From a virus, in the IMG/VR virus record IMGVR_UViG_3300025133_000085, positions 1 through 64,000 of that record: a stretch of DNA of 64,000 nucleotides, one strand, 5' to 3'. Each line of letters starts with the position of its first letter. Positions within the stretch are counted from its first letter, which is position 1. Both the position numbers and the translations under genes were made by a program. Positions 29,686 to 38,596 of this stretch are shown here, in pieces. The notes beneath the pieces are model-generated. The model made no database searches. It saw nothing but the letters and a program-made list of their open reading frames with translations, and was not told the origin of the DNA.

Positions 29686-30490
29686 TCTCAACTCCTTCGA
29701 ACGTTTTAACATACTTTGGCCATGCGGTTTTGTTTATCATCGACCAGAAGCCCAAACCCTCGAACCTCTCGTAAAGATGATCCCACTCGGCGACGCCGGT
29801 CGAATGTTCAACATCATTGATATCAAGTTGCTCGAATTGAATAAGGCTTCGATTTTGCTCATACTTTTCGTGTCCGCTTTTCTTCTCGAGAAACTCGAGA
29901 AGCTTCTTTCGATCTTCAATCATCTTAAGCGCCGTCTTATTACCGACGCCCTTAAACCCCGCGATGTTATCCGAATTGTCACCAACGAGCGCCTTCCAAC
30001 CCACATAATCGTCACAGGGTGCATTTCGCATCTTCTTGGCGATGGGATTGTAAACCTCGCAGCGTCTGTCGGCGTTAATCAATTGAATAAAATCCGTGTC
30101 GCTCGACACAACTACTCGACGATCCCAGTCTCCCCGTAACGCGAAATATCCGATGACGTCGTCGGCTTCACGTTCCGGATGCCGAACAACATCAATGGGT
30201 AGATGCCTCAACAAATCCAGAATGACTCGTCGTTGCTCACCGTAATTGTCAGAGTCGTCGTATGTACGATTCGCCTTGTATCCTTCGTGCATTTCTAATC
30301 GACGAACTGGTCGACCCTCAAGAGCAAGCACAATTTTTTGAGGTTGAAACTTCTCAACCAATGGACGAAGCGATCGAAAAAACGAATACACGATTGACCA
30401 ATGGCCACCCTTTAGGTTTCGTCGGCTCGCAAACCGAGCACGTTGCATGAGGTTCGCGCCATCAAGAAGCAGCAGCGTTCGAGTCGTCAT
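29675..30490 (-). CDS. 5'-3' exonuclease of the FEN/RNase H family (1)
   Basis: A 271-residue protein. LLLLDGANLMQRARF is the first acidic motif; EADDVIGYFAL and VVSSDTDFIQLI hold the central aspartates; GDNSDNIAGFKGVGNKTALK is the helix-hairpin-helix. This is the T4 RNase H/5'-nuclease family, which removes RNA primers and trims flaps. A second member of the family lies at 60849-61793, so the two probably have different roles (primer removal and recombination, or one taking the place of a polymerase I domain). Confidence 0.9.
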
Positions 30491-30821
30491 CTTCCACCAG
30501 GGGTTGAACGTTATGTAAAGCGATGTCCCGACCGAAATACTTCTGTTCGAACGAGCGCGCTTTCGTAATCACTTTGTCGACGTATGACATGGCCTCCTGC
30601 GTGACGACCTTGCGTGCCTCGTCGAGCGTCACGTAAATCTCCTCCTGGTCTGGGTCAATCTCGTAATCTTCGCCAGTCGGTCCCCTCACGATATACGAAA
30701 TGGCCTTTCCATCGAGGTTCTCCCGAATTAGACGCTCTGTCACCTTGATAGGGATCAACGCTTTGTTCGACGATCCCCGAGTCGATATACGAATGTATGC
30801 GATGTCACCAACGTTCATCAT
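30462..30821 (-). CDS. Unknown protein, 119 residues
   Basis: Starts at ATG 30821 (GGAG seven bases upstream). MNVGDIAYIRISTRG and IVRGPTGEDYEIDPDQEEIY look like a small SH3-like barrel; EARKVVTQEAMSYVDKVIT is a helix. The C-terminus is acidic (LVEDDDSNAAAS). It overlaps the nuclease start by 29 bases. No family recognised. Confidence 0.6.
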   Translation of the reverse strand: MMNVGDIAYIRISTRGSSNKALIPIKVTERLIRENLDGKAISYIVRGPTGEDYEIDPDQEEIYVTLDEARKVVTQEAMSYVDKVITKARSFEQKYFGRDIALHNVQPLVEDDDSNAAAS

Positions 30822-30834
30822 CTTCTAGCTCCGT

Positions 30835-31065
30835 CTATTTCTTAAATCCGGGTCCTAAAAACCCGTGGGTGTGTCCTGGTCCAGCAAACTTGGGGCTTTT
30901 CTTGTATCCCGAATCGAAACCAGAATCGCTAAACCCGTACACATGTGATAAGCGCTTAGTTCGTTGAAGTCGTGCAATCTCATCACGGGCCCCGGGATCC
31001 CGGCGATTCTGGAGCGCCTTCTGGATTTCTTGTTGCACTACGCTGCGCAGGTTAAACTTTGACAT
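30835..31065 (-). CDS. Small basic glycine-rich protein
   Basis: A 76-residue protein. N-terminus SKFNLRSVVQQEIQKALQNR is an amphipathic helix reminiscent of the tag families but without an LxE site. It ends in a Gly, Phe and Lys-rich segment (KFAGPGHTHGFLGPGFKK). Possible virion protein. Overlaps 31038-31838 by 28 bases. Confidence 0.5.
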   Translation of the reverse strand: MSKFNLRSVVQQEIQKALQNRRDPGARDEIARLQRTKRLSHVYGFSDSGFDSGYKKSPKFAGPGHTHGFLGPGFKK

Positions 31066-31838
31066 TCTTCGTCTCCAATTTTTTCAAGATTCACAGTATA
31101 ACTACCTGATTTTTTGGTCCATGCGCGGATCTTGCTTTCCAAACGAGCCGTCTTCTTTAAGAAGCGAAGGTTTTCCCGAGCGATCGTCGAACGGGTTTTC
31201 TTAGCCTTGTAGGGCGTTTCACTAGCCATTCGGCACTGCAATTCTGCAATTCGCTTTAAACGTTGCGTATCGGTAGCGCCAAGCTCGAGCTGGTATCTAC
31301 GAATGTATGCTTCTTTGCGGTCCTCTACGGATCCGACCAAAACATTACACTTCTTCATTCCGCAATGTTTCTTCATACGAACGCGACCGCGGGCGCCTGG
31401 AGATTCCTCGTGAAAATCATCGCGATTAAGGTTGGAAAAATGTAAGACCGCAAACGATTCAAACATCTTATCGGCAACCACGTATAAAAAATCCAAGCCA
31501 TCCGGCTTTCCCTCGAAAGACATGGAGTCCGTCTGAAAGGAGATCGCACCCGACGATTGGTACCTTGTCGTAAGCTTGCACTCCAATTCTTTTTCAAGTT
31601 CTGGAATTATAATATCCGGTTCTCCTGTGTGACCGTCGTTTCTCGTTTCGGGGAAATCGCTTTGCAAAGCGCCCGCGAAAAACTTCTCTTGGGCCCCCGA
31701 TAACAAAATGTTACGTCGACCTAGATCGGCTTCTAGGTTCATATCGAAATTCGAAAACAAAAGCCTAAGCCTATTGTTAAACCGCTTCATATTACGTAAA
31801 GCCTGTAGGGATTGTTCGCGGGACAAATACACGTTCAC
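31038..31838 (-). CDS. PD-(D/E)xK-like nuclease (candidate)
   Basis: A 266-residue protein. GEPDIIIPELEKELECKLTT (about 73-92) fits the PD-x(n)-(E)-x-K site of restriction-like nucleases, with D74 and ECK. It is followed by a strand SFQTDSM and a helix. The C-terminal half is basic (RLKRIAELQCRMASETPYK) and might bind DNA. The role could be host DNA degradation or recombination. No clear closer relatives recognised. Confidence 0.5.
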   Translation of the reverse strand: MNVYLSREQSLQALRNMKRFNNRLRLLFSNFDMNLEADLGRRNILLSGAQEKFFAGALQSDFPETRNDGHTGEPDIIIPELEKELECKLTTRYQSSGAISFQTDSMSFEGKPDGLDFLYVVADKMFESFAVLHFSNLNRDDFHEESPGARGRVRMKKHCGMKKCNVLVGSVEDRKEAYIRRYQLELGATDTQRLKRIAELQCRMASETPYKAKKTRSTIARENLRFLKKTARLESKIRAWTKKSGSYTVNLEKIGDEECQSLTCAA

Positions 31839-31902
31839 CTCCTATAACCGACATATGAATATTATATCGTTGTTTACGAAGGTGTACAAACGTGACGTCC
31901 CG

Positions 31903-32250
31903 CTAAGTATCGGACAGGTTTTTGCGAACGTTGTCGGTAATCTTTTGACCCTTGATTGCGGCATTCTGTAGCGACTCAAGTCCCAATGTAAAACGAACGT
32001 TATCGTACTCCATAGGCGACATTCGCTCCTTCAAAATAGCCATATCGCAATATTGGTGTAGCGTCATCTCCGTGATGGGTATCTCTTCACCTTCTGGTCC
32101 GGGTTCAAACGTACCAGTCTCTCGACTTTCGAACACGTAAACGAGTTCTGGCATCTGGTGCCCTTCGGGTACAGGAACGAAAGGAAGACTAGCTGTTACA
32201 CCGTCCTCGGCCTCTTCATAACAAAATTCTGGAATCCACTGTTGCGACAT
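31903..32250 (-). CDS. Unknown acidic protein
   Basis: A 115-residue protein from ATG 32250 (GAAGAGG upstream), MSQQWIPEFCYEEAEDGVTA. Beta-rich N-terminus with FVPVPEGHQMPELVYVF and a helical C-terminus. Possible virion component. No family recognised. Confidence 0.6.
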   Translation of the reverse strand: MSQQWIPEFCYEEAEDGVTASLPFVPVPEGHQMPELVYVFESRETGTFEPGPEGEEIPITEMTLHQYCDMAILKERMSPMEYDNVRFTLGLESLQNAAIKGQKITDNVRKNLSDT

Positions 32251-32301
32251 TATTACCTCTTCGTTGCATATAAACACTATACACAAAACGAGAAGTGTTA
32301 A

Positions 32302-33291
32302 TCACATTTTCTGCGTCAGGTCGTTAATCTCTTCGATTAGAGCAACAACGCTCGAAGCTAAGGGGTGGGGGGATTTTTCTAAGTCACCAACGTCGGGAAA
32401 CTTACTCATCACCTCTTCGATCTCGCCCTTCAGCTCGCTCGAACCTTCTTTCACGATTCCAGCTATCGCCTGATTGATCGCTTGTGGATCATCGTTTTCG
32501 CCCGCCTCGAACTCCTTGATCTTCGTCTCAACCTCGCGGGAATCGAATTCAGGAGAAATTTGCTTGGCTAGTTTGGTTATCGCCAATAGGTCGTCGGCGG
32601 TTTTCGCGGATAACATCTTTTCGAATATCTCTTCGCGGCGTTTCACGGTATCACGCAAGCTTTCGAGTGACGAAATTGTTTCCTCAAAAAATGCTTGTTG
32701 CATACTTTGTAGGTCTATACCTGCAGCTTGAAAAACCTCTAGTGCCTCGCGGTCTGTACTCGCGATCTTTGCGGCTTCGGAAATCAAATCGCCCACGGGA
32801 TCGTGACCGGCCGTGATAAAAAACAATTTCGATAACTGGCCCAACAACCCGGGTTGGTCTTCAATTGCACGTGTGGTGCGACGTTGCTCGTCCGCTAGTT
32901 CGTCCTGGGCTTTCTTTATCCAGGAAGGTATTTCGCCGGCCCCGGCCTCATCGAAAATGAATTTCGTTGCCGCGACCGGCATCGCCACAAGCGCCATGGC
33001 GGGATTCAACAAAATCGTATCCGGATTAAAGTCGTACGCTCCCAATTGACGAAGCTCATTCTCGATTTCACGTTCGCGATCTTGGCGTCTATCGTAATAG
33101 TTCTCAAACTTCTTTAGCGCAGTAGATGTTCTTATGGAAAAAAATACCCTAAACGGTAACAACATCGCATCGGTGATTCCTGCGATGCTGCGTAAAACAA
33201 CTTTTGACGCATCTCTTACGTGGGTGATGCCTGCCTTAAGATCATTCAGGTCAAAAAATTCTTGTAACGTATCTCGTTCTTTCGCTGGCAT
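32302..33291 (-). CDS. Probable virion or core protein, 329 residues
   Basis: From ATG 33291 (TTGAGG upstream). Long helical segments (RREEIFEKMLSAKTADDLLA, EGSSELKGEIEEVMSKF) and a hydrophobic stretch near residues 75-100 (LNPAMALVAMPVAATKFIF). Helical and acidic, suited to a structural or core protein. No domain recognised. Confidence 0.55.
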   Translation of the reverse strand: MPAKERDTLQEFFDLNDLKAGITHVRDASKVVLRSIAGITDAMLLPFRVFFSIRTSTALKKFENYYDRRQDREREIENELRQLGAYDFNPDTILLNPAMALVAMPVAATKFIFDEAGAGEIPSWIKKAQDELADEQRRTTRAIEDQPGLLGQLSKLFFITAGHDPVGDLISEAAKIASTDREALEVFQAAGIDLQSMQQAFFEETISSLESLRDTVKRREEIFEKMLSAKTADDLLAITKLAKQISPEFDSREVETKIKEFEAGENDDPQAINQAIAGIVKEGSSELKGEIEEVMSKFPDVGDLEKSPHPLASSVVALIEEINDLTQKM

Positions 33292-33327
33292 CTTTACCTC
33301 AAGGTTAATTATCAACAGGAGGTTGCT

Positions 33328-33642
33328 ATGTTCTTTCTTTTGTTACTGTGCTTATTTTCGTGTCATACCCCAGAAGACGCGCAGGAATTCTTAGAAACGA
33401 AAGCAGAGTTCGAAAACAACTGGTGGGAAAGCGATAGCTGGGGTGTATGTCTTTTGGTCGACCCGAGTGTAGAAATGGTCGTTTTTGATGATGGAGATGA
33501 TAAGGAATTTTATCCCTATGAGTTTGAAGCGCCCAACATTTATCATCTAGAAGAGTACACGGCCAAGGTGTTTCCCAACGAGTGGTGTTGGGACATCGTC
33601 GTGGGTTTGGCACACGAGACGATTTGCGAGTGCACGCTTTAG
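33328..33642 (+). CDS. Phage lipoprotein on the plus strand
   Basis: A 104-residue protein with AGGAGG upstream. The N-terminus MFFLLLLCLFSC is a short signal with lipobox L-F-S-C, so Cys12 would be acylated. The mature part is acidic, Trp- and Glu-rich, and contains three to four cysteines. It is a lone plus-strand gene among minus-strand virion genes, a moron-like position. Candidates are superinfection exclusion or lysis control; neither is proven. Confidence 0.7.
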   Translation: MFFLLLLCLFSCHTPEDAQEFLETKAEFENNWWESDSWGVCLLVDPSVEMVVFDDGDDKEFYPYEFEAPNIYHLEEYTAKVFPNEWCWDIVVGLAHETICECTL

Positions 33643-34238
33643 TTGTTTCCCAAAAGTATTTTCTTTAGTGTTCTTTTACCCCTCGCAGATTCACCTACCA
33701 CGATGGGCGTGTCTTGCGCTGCGACTGCGCGGGGCTTCTTGTCCTTTGCGACCAGCGTTTTGGTCTCGCTACCGGTTCGCTTGAGCGTCATCTCAATACC
33801 ATACGGACTCTGTCCCGGTTCCTCGACCTTTTGCGCATCCTCGCCACCCGAAATTATCTCTGCGAATGCTTCGAGATAAGCGAGTAGTGCAAGTTTTTCG
33901 GCGTCCGTGAGATCGTTAAAGTACGTTTCGAGTTGTGTACCAATCTCGGCATCGTCGAGTGATTTTCCGCTGCGCACGACGTTAAGCTTATCCTTCACCA
34001 CGTTATACGTCGGAACAGCAGCAAGCTTTTCCGTCGTTACGGGTTCCTCGACCTTGGCTTCGGTATCCTCCTCGACTTCGATCTCTTCCTCTTCTTTCAC
34101 TTGCGCCTCTTGCTTCTTGCGACGTAATCGAAATGGTTCCTGTCGCTTCGCGGCACGATCCTGTCTAAGCTCTTCGTTTTCTCGCACAAGGTGCTTCTTA
34201 AGCAAGCGAAGTTGTCTGGGGTTTATTTTTCTTCTCAT
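33639..34238 (-). CDS. Tag-like protein with acidic middle
   Basis: A 199-residue protein from ATG 34238 (ATGA overlap). The N-terminus MRRKINPRQLRLLKKHLVRE resembles the class 1 tag (KIxxRQLR) but runs on as a longer basic helix. The middle is highly acidic (EVEEDTEAKVEEP) and the C-terminus basic. Possible core or DNA-condensing virion protein. No domain recognised. Confidence 0.55.
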   Translation of the reverse strand: MRRKINPRQLRLLKKHLVRENEELRQDRAAKRQEPFRLRRKKQEAQVKEEEEIEVEEDTEAKVEEPVTTEKLAAVPTYNVVKDKLNVVRSGKSLDDAEIGTQLETYFNDLTDAEKLALLAYLEAFAEIISGGEDAQKVEEPGQSPYGIEMTLKRTGSETKTLVAKDKKPRAVAAQDTPIVVGESARGKRTLKKILLGNN

Positions 34239-34393
34239 TTCTTTTTTGCCCAACGTATACGGTGACGATAGTTTTCCCGATGCCTCCGTAGAAGTTTTTC
34301 CTGCGGCGTTTCGGGCGCCTCCTTTATATCATTACGGGGCTGTTCGCGTTGAGCGATGTCCTGCATGAACTTATCAAATTGAAATTTTTTCAT
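34235..34393 (-). CDS. Small basic protein
   Basis: A 52-residue protein from ATG 34393, MKKFQFDKFMQDIAQREQPR, ending RRHRENYRHRIRWAKKK. Strongly basic C-terminus. Overlaps both neighbours by ATGA. No family recognised. Confidence 0.55.
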   Translation of the reverse strand: MKKFQFDKFMQDIAQREQPRNDIKEAPETPQEKLLRRHRENYRHRIRWAKKK

Positions 34394-34740
34394 GTCGAAA
34401 CCTCGTTTATAAGTATCTCTCCGCCGACGATCCACGAATTATCATCGAAACTTACGGAAACTTCGGTGAGTAAAACATTTCGCGTTATTTTTGTGCCACG
34501 TAAGACGAGCGTGAGTGTAACCTTCTGCCCTAAGTTTTCGCACAACCACGCGGGAAACTCTTCGATCAACGAACCGATAACTTTAATCAGATGCGGGGAA
34601 AGAAAAAAATTACGATACCCCCCAGTGAAAGTTTGTTCCCCGTTTTCGCTACGAACGATTAGCATTTCGTCGCCAAGAAAAGAAGTCGATTCCCTTACTC
34701 GACCGCGAAGCTCCTCGCTCATAAAGACGTGACCCTCCAT
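34390..34740 (-). CDS. Unknown beta-rich protein
   Basis: A 116-residue protein from ATG 34740, which shares bases with the preceding stop (TGATG). MEGHVFMSEELRGRV start; beta pattern SVSFDDNSWIVGGEILINEV near the end. Possible small virion or regulatory protein. No family recognised. Confidence 0.55.
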   Translation of the reverse strand: MEGHVFMSEELRGRVRESTSFLGDEMLIVRSENGEQTFTGGYRNFFLSPHLIKVIGSLIEEFPAWLCENLGQKVTLTLVLRGTKITRNVLLTEVSVSFDDNSWIVGGEILINEVST

Positions 34741-35132
34741 CAGAGCCTCGAATGGCGGACGTCTACAGCACAGTCCGAGAGTCGTTTCGAGCACTCAAGA
34801 TCCAGATCGGTAACCATATTGAGGTCCTTCGTCTGTAACACGACGAAGACGTCAGTATCACTGACGTTATAGTCTACGTGATGACCCGAAGAGTTTTCGA
34901 GCTCCATGATGTCCAACACGAACGCATTTCTGGACCGTACGTTCGGAAAGGTAAACTGTCTTTCAAGTTTTTTTCCACACGGACTTAAGGCCCAGTCCGA
35001 AGATACGGGACTTACGGGAAACTCGTTATACGAATCCAAGTGCATCTCGCGTAGCGGTGGCAAAAAATCGTACCTCGACCGATCGCTATCTTGCAGGTAT
35101 TCGTCCATGATTTCGCTAATCTTCCTTCGCAT
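34740..35132 (-). CDS. Pterin-4a-carbinolamine dehydratase-like protein
   Basis: A 130-residue protein. The 50-130 part fits the PCD fold: WALSPCGKKLERQFTFPN, then NAFVLDIMELENSSGHHVDY with the paired active-site histidines, then VFVVLQTKDLNMVTDLDLE, equal to the usual V-x-L-x-T-H-x-x-x-G-L-T-x-x-D. The THD histidine is K here. PCD recycles hydroxylated pterins, or acts as a coactivator. A tie to folate-dependent base hydroxymethylation elsewhere in the window is a speculation. Confidence 0.55.
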   Translation of the reverse strand: MRRKISEIMDEYLQDSDRSRYDFLPPLREMHLDSYNEFPVSPVSSDWALSPCGKKLERQFTFPNVRSRNAFVLDIMELENSSGHHVDYNVSDTDVFVVLQTKDLNMVTDLDLECSKRLSDCAVDVRHSRL

Positions 35133-36417
35133 CGAGTTCGTCCTGAAAGGATTGGGTTTCTTCTAGCGCAGCCAGAATCTCTTTTTCTTTTCTCGCCTTA
35201 CCCAAACCGTCCCAACGCTCGCGGGCGAGGGCGCCAATATCGAATCCTTCCAGATCCGCCAAGTCCTTAAGGGTAGGATACATCGATTTGAGTCTGTCGA
35301 GTAGTTCGTCTACGCCGACCGAAGACCCCTGCTCGCTTACGTCCTTTTGAATCTTCGTTTTAAGTTTTTCGGGTGTTGTCATCGATTCGCCAAAAAGAAT
35401 GTTCGCTACGGTCGCGGCGGACCTTTTTGGAAACCCGCTTCTGACTAATCGACCCTCGATATCTTTACGCGTCTGTCGATATATCTTGTTGTAAATGGGT
35501 AAGATGAACGACTTCACGAAGAAGAACCGGTACGAATCCAAGCCACGAACTACATCCCTGTTTAGTTTAAGTTCATCTACATCATCTTCTTCTACGTGAG
35601 GCGTGATGCCCCGAATAAACTGAATGGTGGCGTATGTTTGCAATCCTGTCAACTGTTGCGGGGACATCAACCGATCCACCACATTTGTCCGTCTAACGAT
35701 TCTTGCCACGGACTGTCTCGCACCAGACGCTTTCTTCAACCCAAGTTCCTTGGCCAAATCCTCAAGATTCATTCCGTCGCGGGTGACCTCTATGGGTTCC
35801 ACGACGTCTTTGATCTCTACCTCTTCTTCCGTCTCACCCCTGATCTTATGGATGGGATCCTTGGACGTACCAATGTCTGACCACGGTACGAAAGCCTTTT
35901 GGGACTTGAGTTGTGCGATCATGTCATCCAACTCCTTTCGCTCCTCCTCATCCATGTCGGCGTAAAGCTCTTCGTCGTCGAGGTCTTCCCAGTACAATGA
36001 AGATTGCGGGTTCGCTTCCACGATGACGCCCTCCGCAACTCGATCGCCTAAAGTTTGCTTCACCGTTCGATATAGCTTCGCAAGGTCTTCCGCGGAGAGA
36101 TCGTCAGCCAACGCCTGCATCGCCAAGCCAAATTGAGCCACTGACGCGGGAACATATTCATCATCATTAATAGGAGGCATTTCACCGGTCAACTGTGCTG
36201 TCATCTCCGCCGACGGAATCAAGGGCACCTCTTCGCCCATGGTATCGTTCGGAGCGGCCTTTACTGTTTGTTGGATCATCGTGGTATTTCCAACGGCCGG
36301 ATCGAACCCCGTATCATTGCCCGGTGCTAAAGTCCTGCTTCCAAAGTCTTCGCGTAAAGCGCCTTCGAACAAGACGGCTTCGACGAGTTTGTCCAACGCT
36401 CTTCGTTGTTTGTTCAT
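35116..36417 (-). CDS. Probable virion core protein with N-terminal LxE sites
   Basis: A 433-residue protein. The first 22 residues (MNKQRRALDKLVEAVLFEGA) hold LVE and LFE, and LRE follows, so the N-terminus resembles a processed signal. The rest is helical and acidic with a basic patch in ARQSVARIVRRTNVVDRLM. Comparable to internal scaffold or core proteins in shape, but no family is recognised. Overlaps the PCD-like gene by 17 bases. Confidence 0.55.
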   Translation of the reverse strand: MNKQRRALDKLVEAVLFEGALREDFGSRTLAPGNDTGFDPAVGNTTMIQQTVKAAPNDTMGEEVPLIPSAEMTAQLTGEMPPINDDEYVPASVAQFGLAMQALADDLSAEDLAKLYRTVKQTLGDRVAEGVIVEANPQSSLYWEDLDDEELYADMDEEERKELDDMIAQLKSQKAFVPWSDIGTSKDPIHKIRGETEEEVEIKDVVEPIEVTRDGMNLEDLAKELGLKKASGARQSVARIVRRTNVVDRLMSPQQLTGLQTYATIQFIRGITPHVEEDDVDELKLNRDVVRGLDSYRFFFVKSFILPIYNKIYRQTRKDIEGRLVRSGFPKRSAATVANILFGESMTTPEKLKTKIQKDVSEQGSSVGVDELLDRLKSMYPTLKDLADLEGFDIGALARERWDGLGKARKEKEILAALEETQSFQDELDAKED

Positions 36418-36431
36418 TAAATCACCTCAGC

Positions 36432-36439
36432 AATAAGTA
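36432..36439 (-). promoter_or_regulatory. late-type promoter motif TACTTATT
   Basis: Minus strand GAAATACTTATTGCTGAGG, 15 bases before the ATG at 36417, in an intergenic gap. One mismatch to TAYTTATA. Confidence 0.35.
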
Positions 36440-36455
36440 TTTCATTCTATCGCTA

Positions 36456-37310
36456 TTAAAACTTCGTTCCCAAACTAAGATGCCCCGAAGGCTGGGCATG
36501 AATATCTATCGCCACGCCGACGTGAATCCACAAATCGGTAATCACGGGAACGTGCGCGGCGATGTTATACCCCACAGCGTCGATACCGAATTGCGCGGTT
36601 TGACCATTAGCACCGATACGAATGCCCAGAACATCGACGTTTTCGTGTGGATGTAAAAACGACAAAAAAACCGACCCCAACAAATCGGGTTGTTCCGTAG
36701 CCGAGAACGTTAGACCGACCCCGATATGAGGCTCAAAGAGAGGTTGTTCGTTTATCGATCTCACCTCTAGAGAATCGATAGGAAACTCCATGAAGCTATC
36801 AGGATCCGCGGTCGAAGATATCTGTAATAAACCGGACGTGGTTTTTTCCGAAATGATGACGGAATTTCTGAACGTCAAACCGTACGTCTCGAAAGTGTAG
36901 GGTTTCTCGACTTCCGGATCGTACGCGAATCTCGCGACCGCTAGTCTATCGTCCAACAAGAACACGTGTTCTGAAGGTAAGTCGACGGTCTCAAGAACGG
37001 GTTTGGATGGCTCTATCACCGTCTCTGTTATCGTAATGTAGCGAATCTTTTCCGGTCTTGCCTGTAGCTGTGCGACCAGATCTAGCAGCTCCGTGTTTTT
37101 ATCGGACAGTTGTCGAATCGATTTTTCTAAGGTGGACGACTTATTTCTTACAATCTCGACCTCTTCGTATAGCTTTTCTTTCGAAGAGAGTAGCTCCGTA
37201 AAAGACTTCGCTGCCGAATCCCTTTCGATTTTTGCGCCTATCGCATAACCCCCAGCTAGGGCAACCAATAAGACGATAGCCAGTAACACGAGTTGAGTCC
37301 TGACTTTCAT
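36456..37310 (-). CDS. Membrane-anchored coiled-coil protein
   Basis: A 284-residue protein from ATG 37310, overlapping the preceding TAA as TAATG. One membrane helix at about residues 7-27 (LVLLAIVLLVALAGGYAIGA), a coiled coil at 30-80 (VEIVRNKSSTLEKSIRQL), then a large beta-rich domain ending in LSLGTKF. The C-terminal beta pattern (GVGLTFSATEQPDLLGSVFL) is like outer-membrane or adhesion barrels. Possible spanin- or adhesin-like role; unassigned. Confidence 0.6.
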   Translation of the reverse strand: MKVRTQLVLLAIVLLVALAGGYAIGAKIERDSAAKSFTELLSSKEKLYEEVEIVRNKSSTLEKSIRQLSDKNTELLDLVAQLQARPEKIRYITITETVIEPSKPVLETVDLPSEHVFLLDDRLAVARFAYDPEVEKPYTFETYGLTFRNSVIISEKTTSGLLQISSTADPDSFMEFPIDSLEVRSINEQPLFEPHIGVGLTFSATEQPDLLGSVFLSFLHPHENVDVLGIRIGANGQTAQFGIDAVGYNIAAHVPVITDLWIHVGVAIDIHAQPSGHLSLGTKF

Positions 37311-37606
37311 TAATTCCATACGTCTGGGTCTTCTTTCTTTTCGATTGCCCGCTCGGATTCTAGCTGCGTCTGTGCTACCTGCGCGATTCGTATCAGCGTC
37401 TCGAATTCGACCATAAATTCCGATTGGGCCCGACAAACATCGCCAAGTACATTTTGCGTCTTTATTAACGCGATCCGTAGTTCACCCACTTGTCGTGTAA
37501 GATCTTCGACGCATCCATTCAACGCGTCAATTTTTTGCGAGTGGGTTACCTCTTTCGATCGCTCGAAAAATCGACTCAGCATCTGTCGCAGCCACTTTGG
37601 TAACAA
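37310..37606 (-). CDS. Small coiled-coil protein
   Basis: A 98-residue protein if it starts at TTG 37606 (MLPKWLRQMLSRFFERS); an internal ATG at 37582 is also possible. A helical body with heptad pattern (LNGCVEDLTRQVGELRIAL). Overlaps the 37527-37814 gene by 80 bases at the earlier start, so the later start may be the true one. Function unknown. Confidence 0.45.
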   Translation of the reverse strand: MLPKWLRQMLSRFFERSKEVTHSQKIDALNGCVEDLTRQVGELRIALIKTQNVLGDVCRAQSEFMVEFETLIRIAQVAQTQLESERAIEKKEDPDVWN

Positions 37607-37814
37607 TTTTCTCTCTCTTTTCTCGTTCTAGCCTTTGTAGTATCGAAACCATACGATCATCACGATCTACTAAAAGCTTCGTAAATTCCCTAAAAACCTG
37701 TTGCATAGACAGACCATGATCGATCAGTAGCTTTCTAAGTTCAGCGTGCGTTGATCTTGTGAGCGTGATATGAACGGACGTTCTTGTCTCAAAATCAACG
37801 TATCGATCACTCAC
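37527..37814 (-). CDS. Ribbon-helix-helix-like protein
   Basis: A 95-residue protein. RTSVHITLTRSTHAELRKLL followed by LSMQQVFREFTKLLVDRD fits a ribbon-helix-helix DNA-binding fold (beta strand, two helices), as in phage Arc/MetJ-type repressors. A C-terminal helix follows. May be a transcription regulator of the virion genes; targets not visible. Confidence 0.5.
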   Translation of the reverse strand: MSDRYVDFETRTSVHITLTRSTHAELRKLLIDHGLSMQQVFREFTKLLVDRDDRMVSILQRLEREKREKIVTKVAATDAESIFRAIERGNPLAKN

Positions 37815-38596
37815 ACAACACCGCCGCCGCCACCGCCCGACGTGCCAACGGCAACAGGTTGTTCGATCTCCTCCTCTTCTCCAATAACGATCCCGTGCTT
37901 AACATCGAGCAACTCAAGAAACTCTTCAGCTAATTCTTCATTATAATGTGACGTGAGAAACTGTATAGCCTTGTTAACGATAATGGCTTCCATATCTAAA
38001 AGATTATCGTAGTTCATAACCAAGCGCGCGACATCGGTCGTAAACCTGTCAACGTCCAAATCGCCCTCGACTTCCTCGATAAGGTACCTGCGCAAAGAGT
38101 ATCGCGACTCGGACTGAACCACTGCGGACTTTCTTGCCTTCGACTCGTAATCGACGAGGATAGATTCAAGCGCATCGTCGACGGACTTACCAAGCTCCTC
38201 AGTTTCCGAAGGCGTAACATCCACTACTTCCTCTTCCTCTTCCTCTTCGGCTTCGGCTTCGGTTTCGGCTTCCTCTCCGCCCTCGGCTTCGTCGCCTCCA
38301 CCCTCGTCACCGACATCACCCTCATCACCTTCATCTTCACCTGCCTCATCGTCTCCGAAAATATCCTCCGTTTCTTCCTCCTCGTCCTCCTCGGGTTGTT
38401 CGAGCAAGACCTTCAAGCTAAACCGTCTGGATTCCGAAAACTCTTTCTTTTCTTTTTTTGCCTCAATTTCTTCGTCGGTCTCCTCTTCGTCGGCGAACGT
38501 TCGTTCATCGGAAGCCTCGGCCGCTTCGCCTGCGGCGGTCTCACGCATCAAGCGACTTCGCGTGTTCCTGCGCACTTCTTCGAAATTCAAACTCAT
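37811..38596 (-). CDS. Highly acidic probable core protein
   Basis: A 261-residue protein with long Glu/Asp runs (residues 65-130, mostly E, D and A). Three tag-like or cleavage-like elements are spaced along it: RSRLMRE near 16, RFSLKVLLEQ near 62 and YSLRRYLIEEVEGD near 165. The C-terminus is Gly-rich. T4 core proteins such as gp67 are similarly acidic and cut by the prohead protease. Overlaps neighbours by ATGA. Family not recognised. Confidence 0.55.
   Translation of the reverse strand: MSLNFEEVRRNTRSRLMRETAAGEAAEASDERTFADEEETDEEIEAKKEKKEFSESRRFSLKVLLEQPEEDEEEETEDIFGDDEAGEDEGDEGDVGDEGGGDEAEGGEEAETEAEAEEEEEEEVVDVTPSETEELGKSVDDALESILVDYESKARKSAVVQSESRYSLRRYLIEEVEGDLDVDRFTTDVARLVMNYDNLLDMEAIIVNKAIQFLTSHYNEELAEEFLELLDVKHGIVIGEEEEIEQPVAVGTSGGGGGGVV

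Noticed and set aside
34408-34415. GATACTTATAAA match upstream of the 34393 start
   Set aside because: It is inside the coding end of 34390-34740 and the genes overlap; left as possible but not listed as a promoter.
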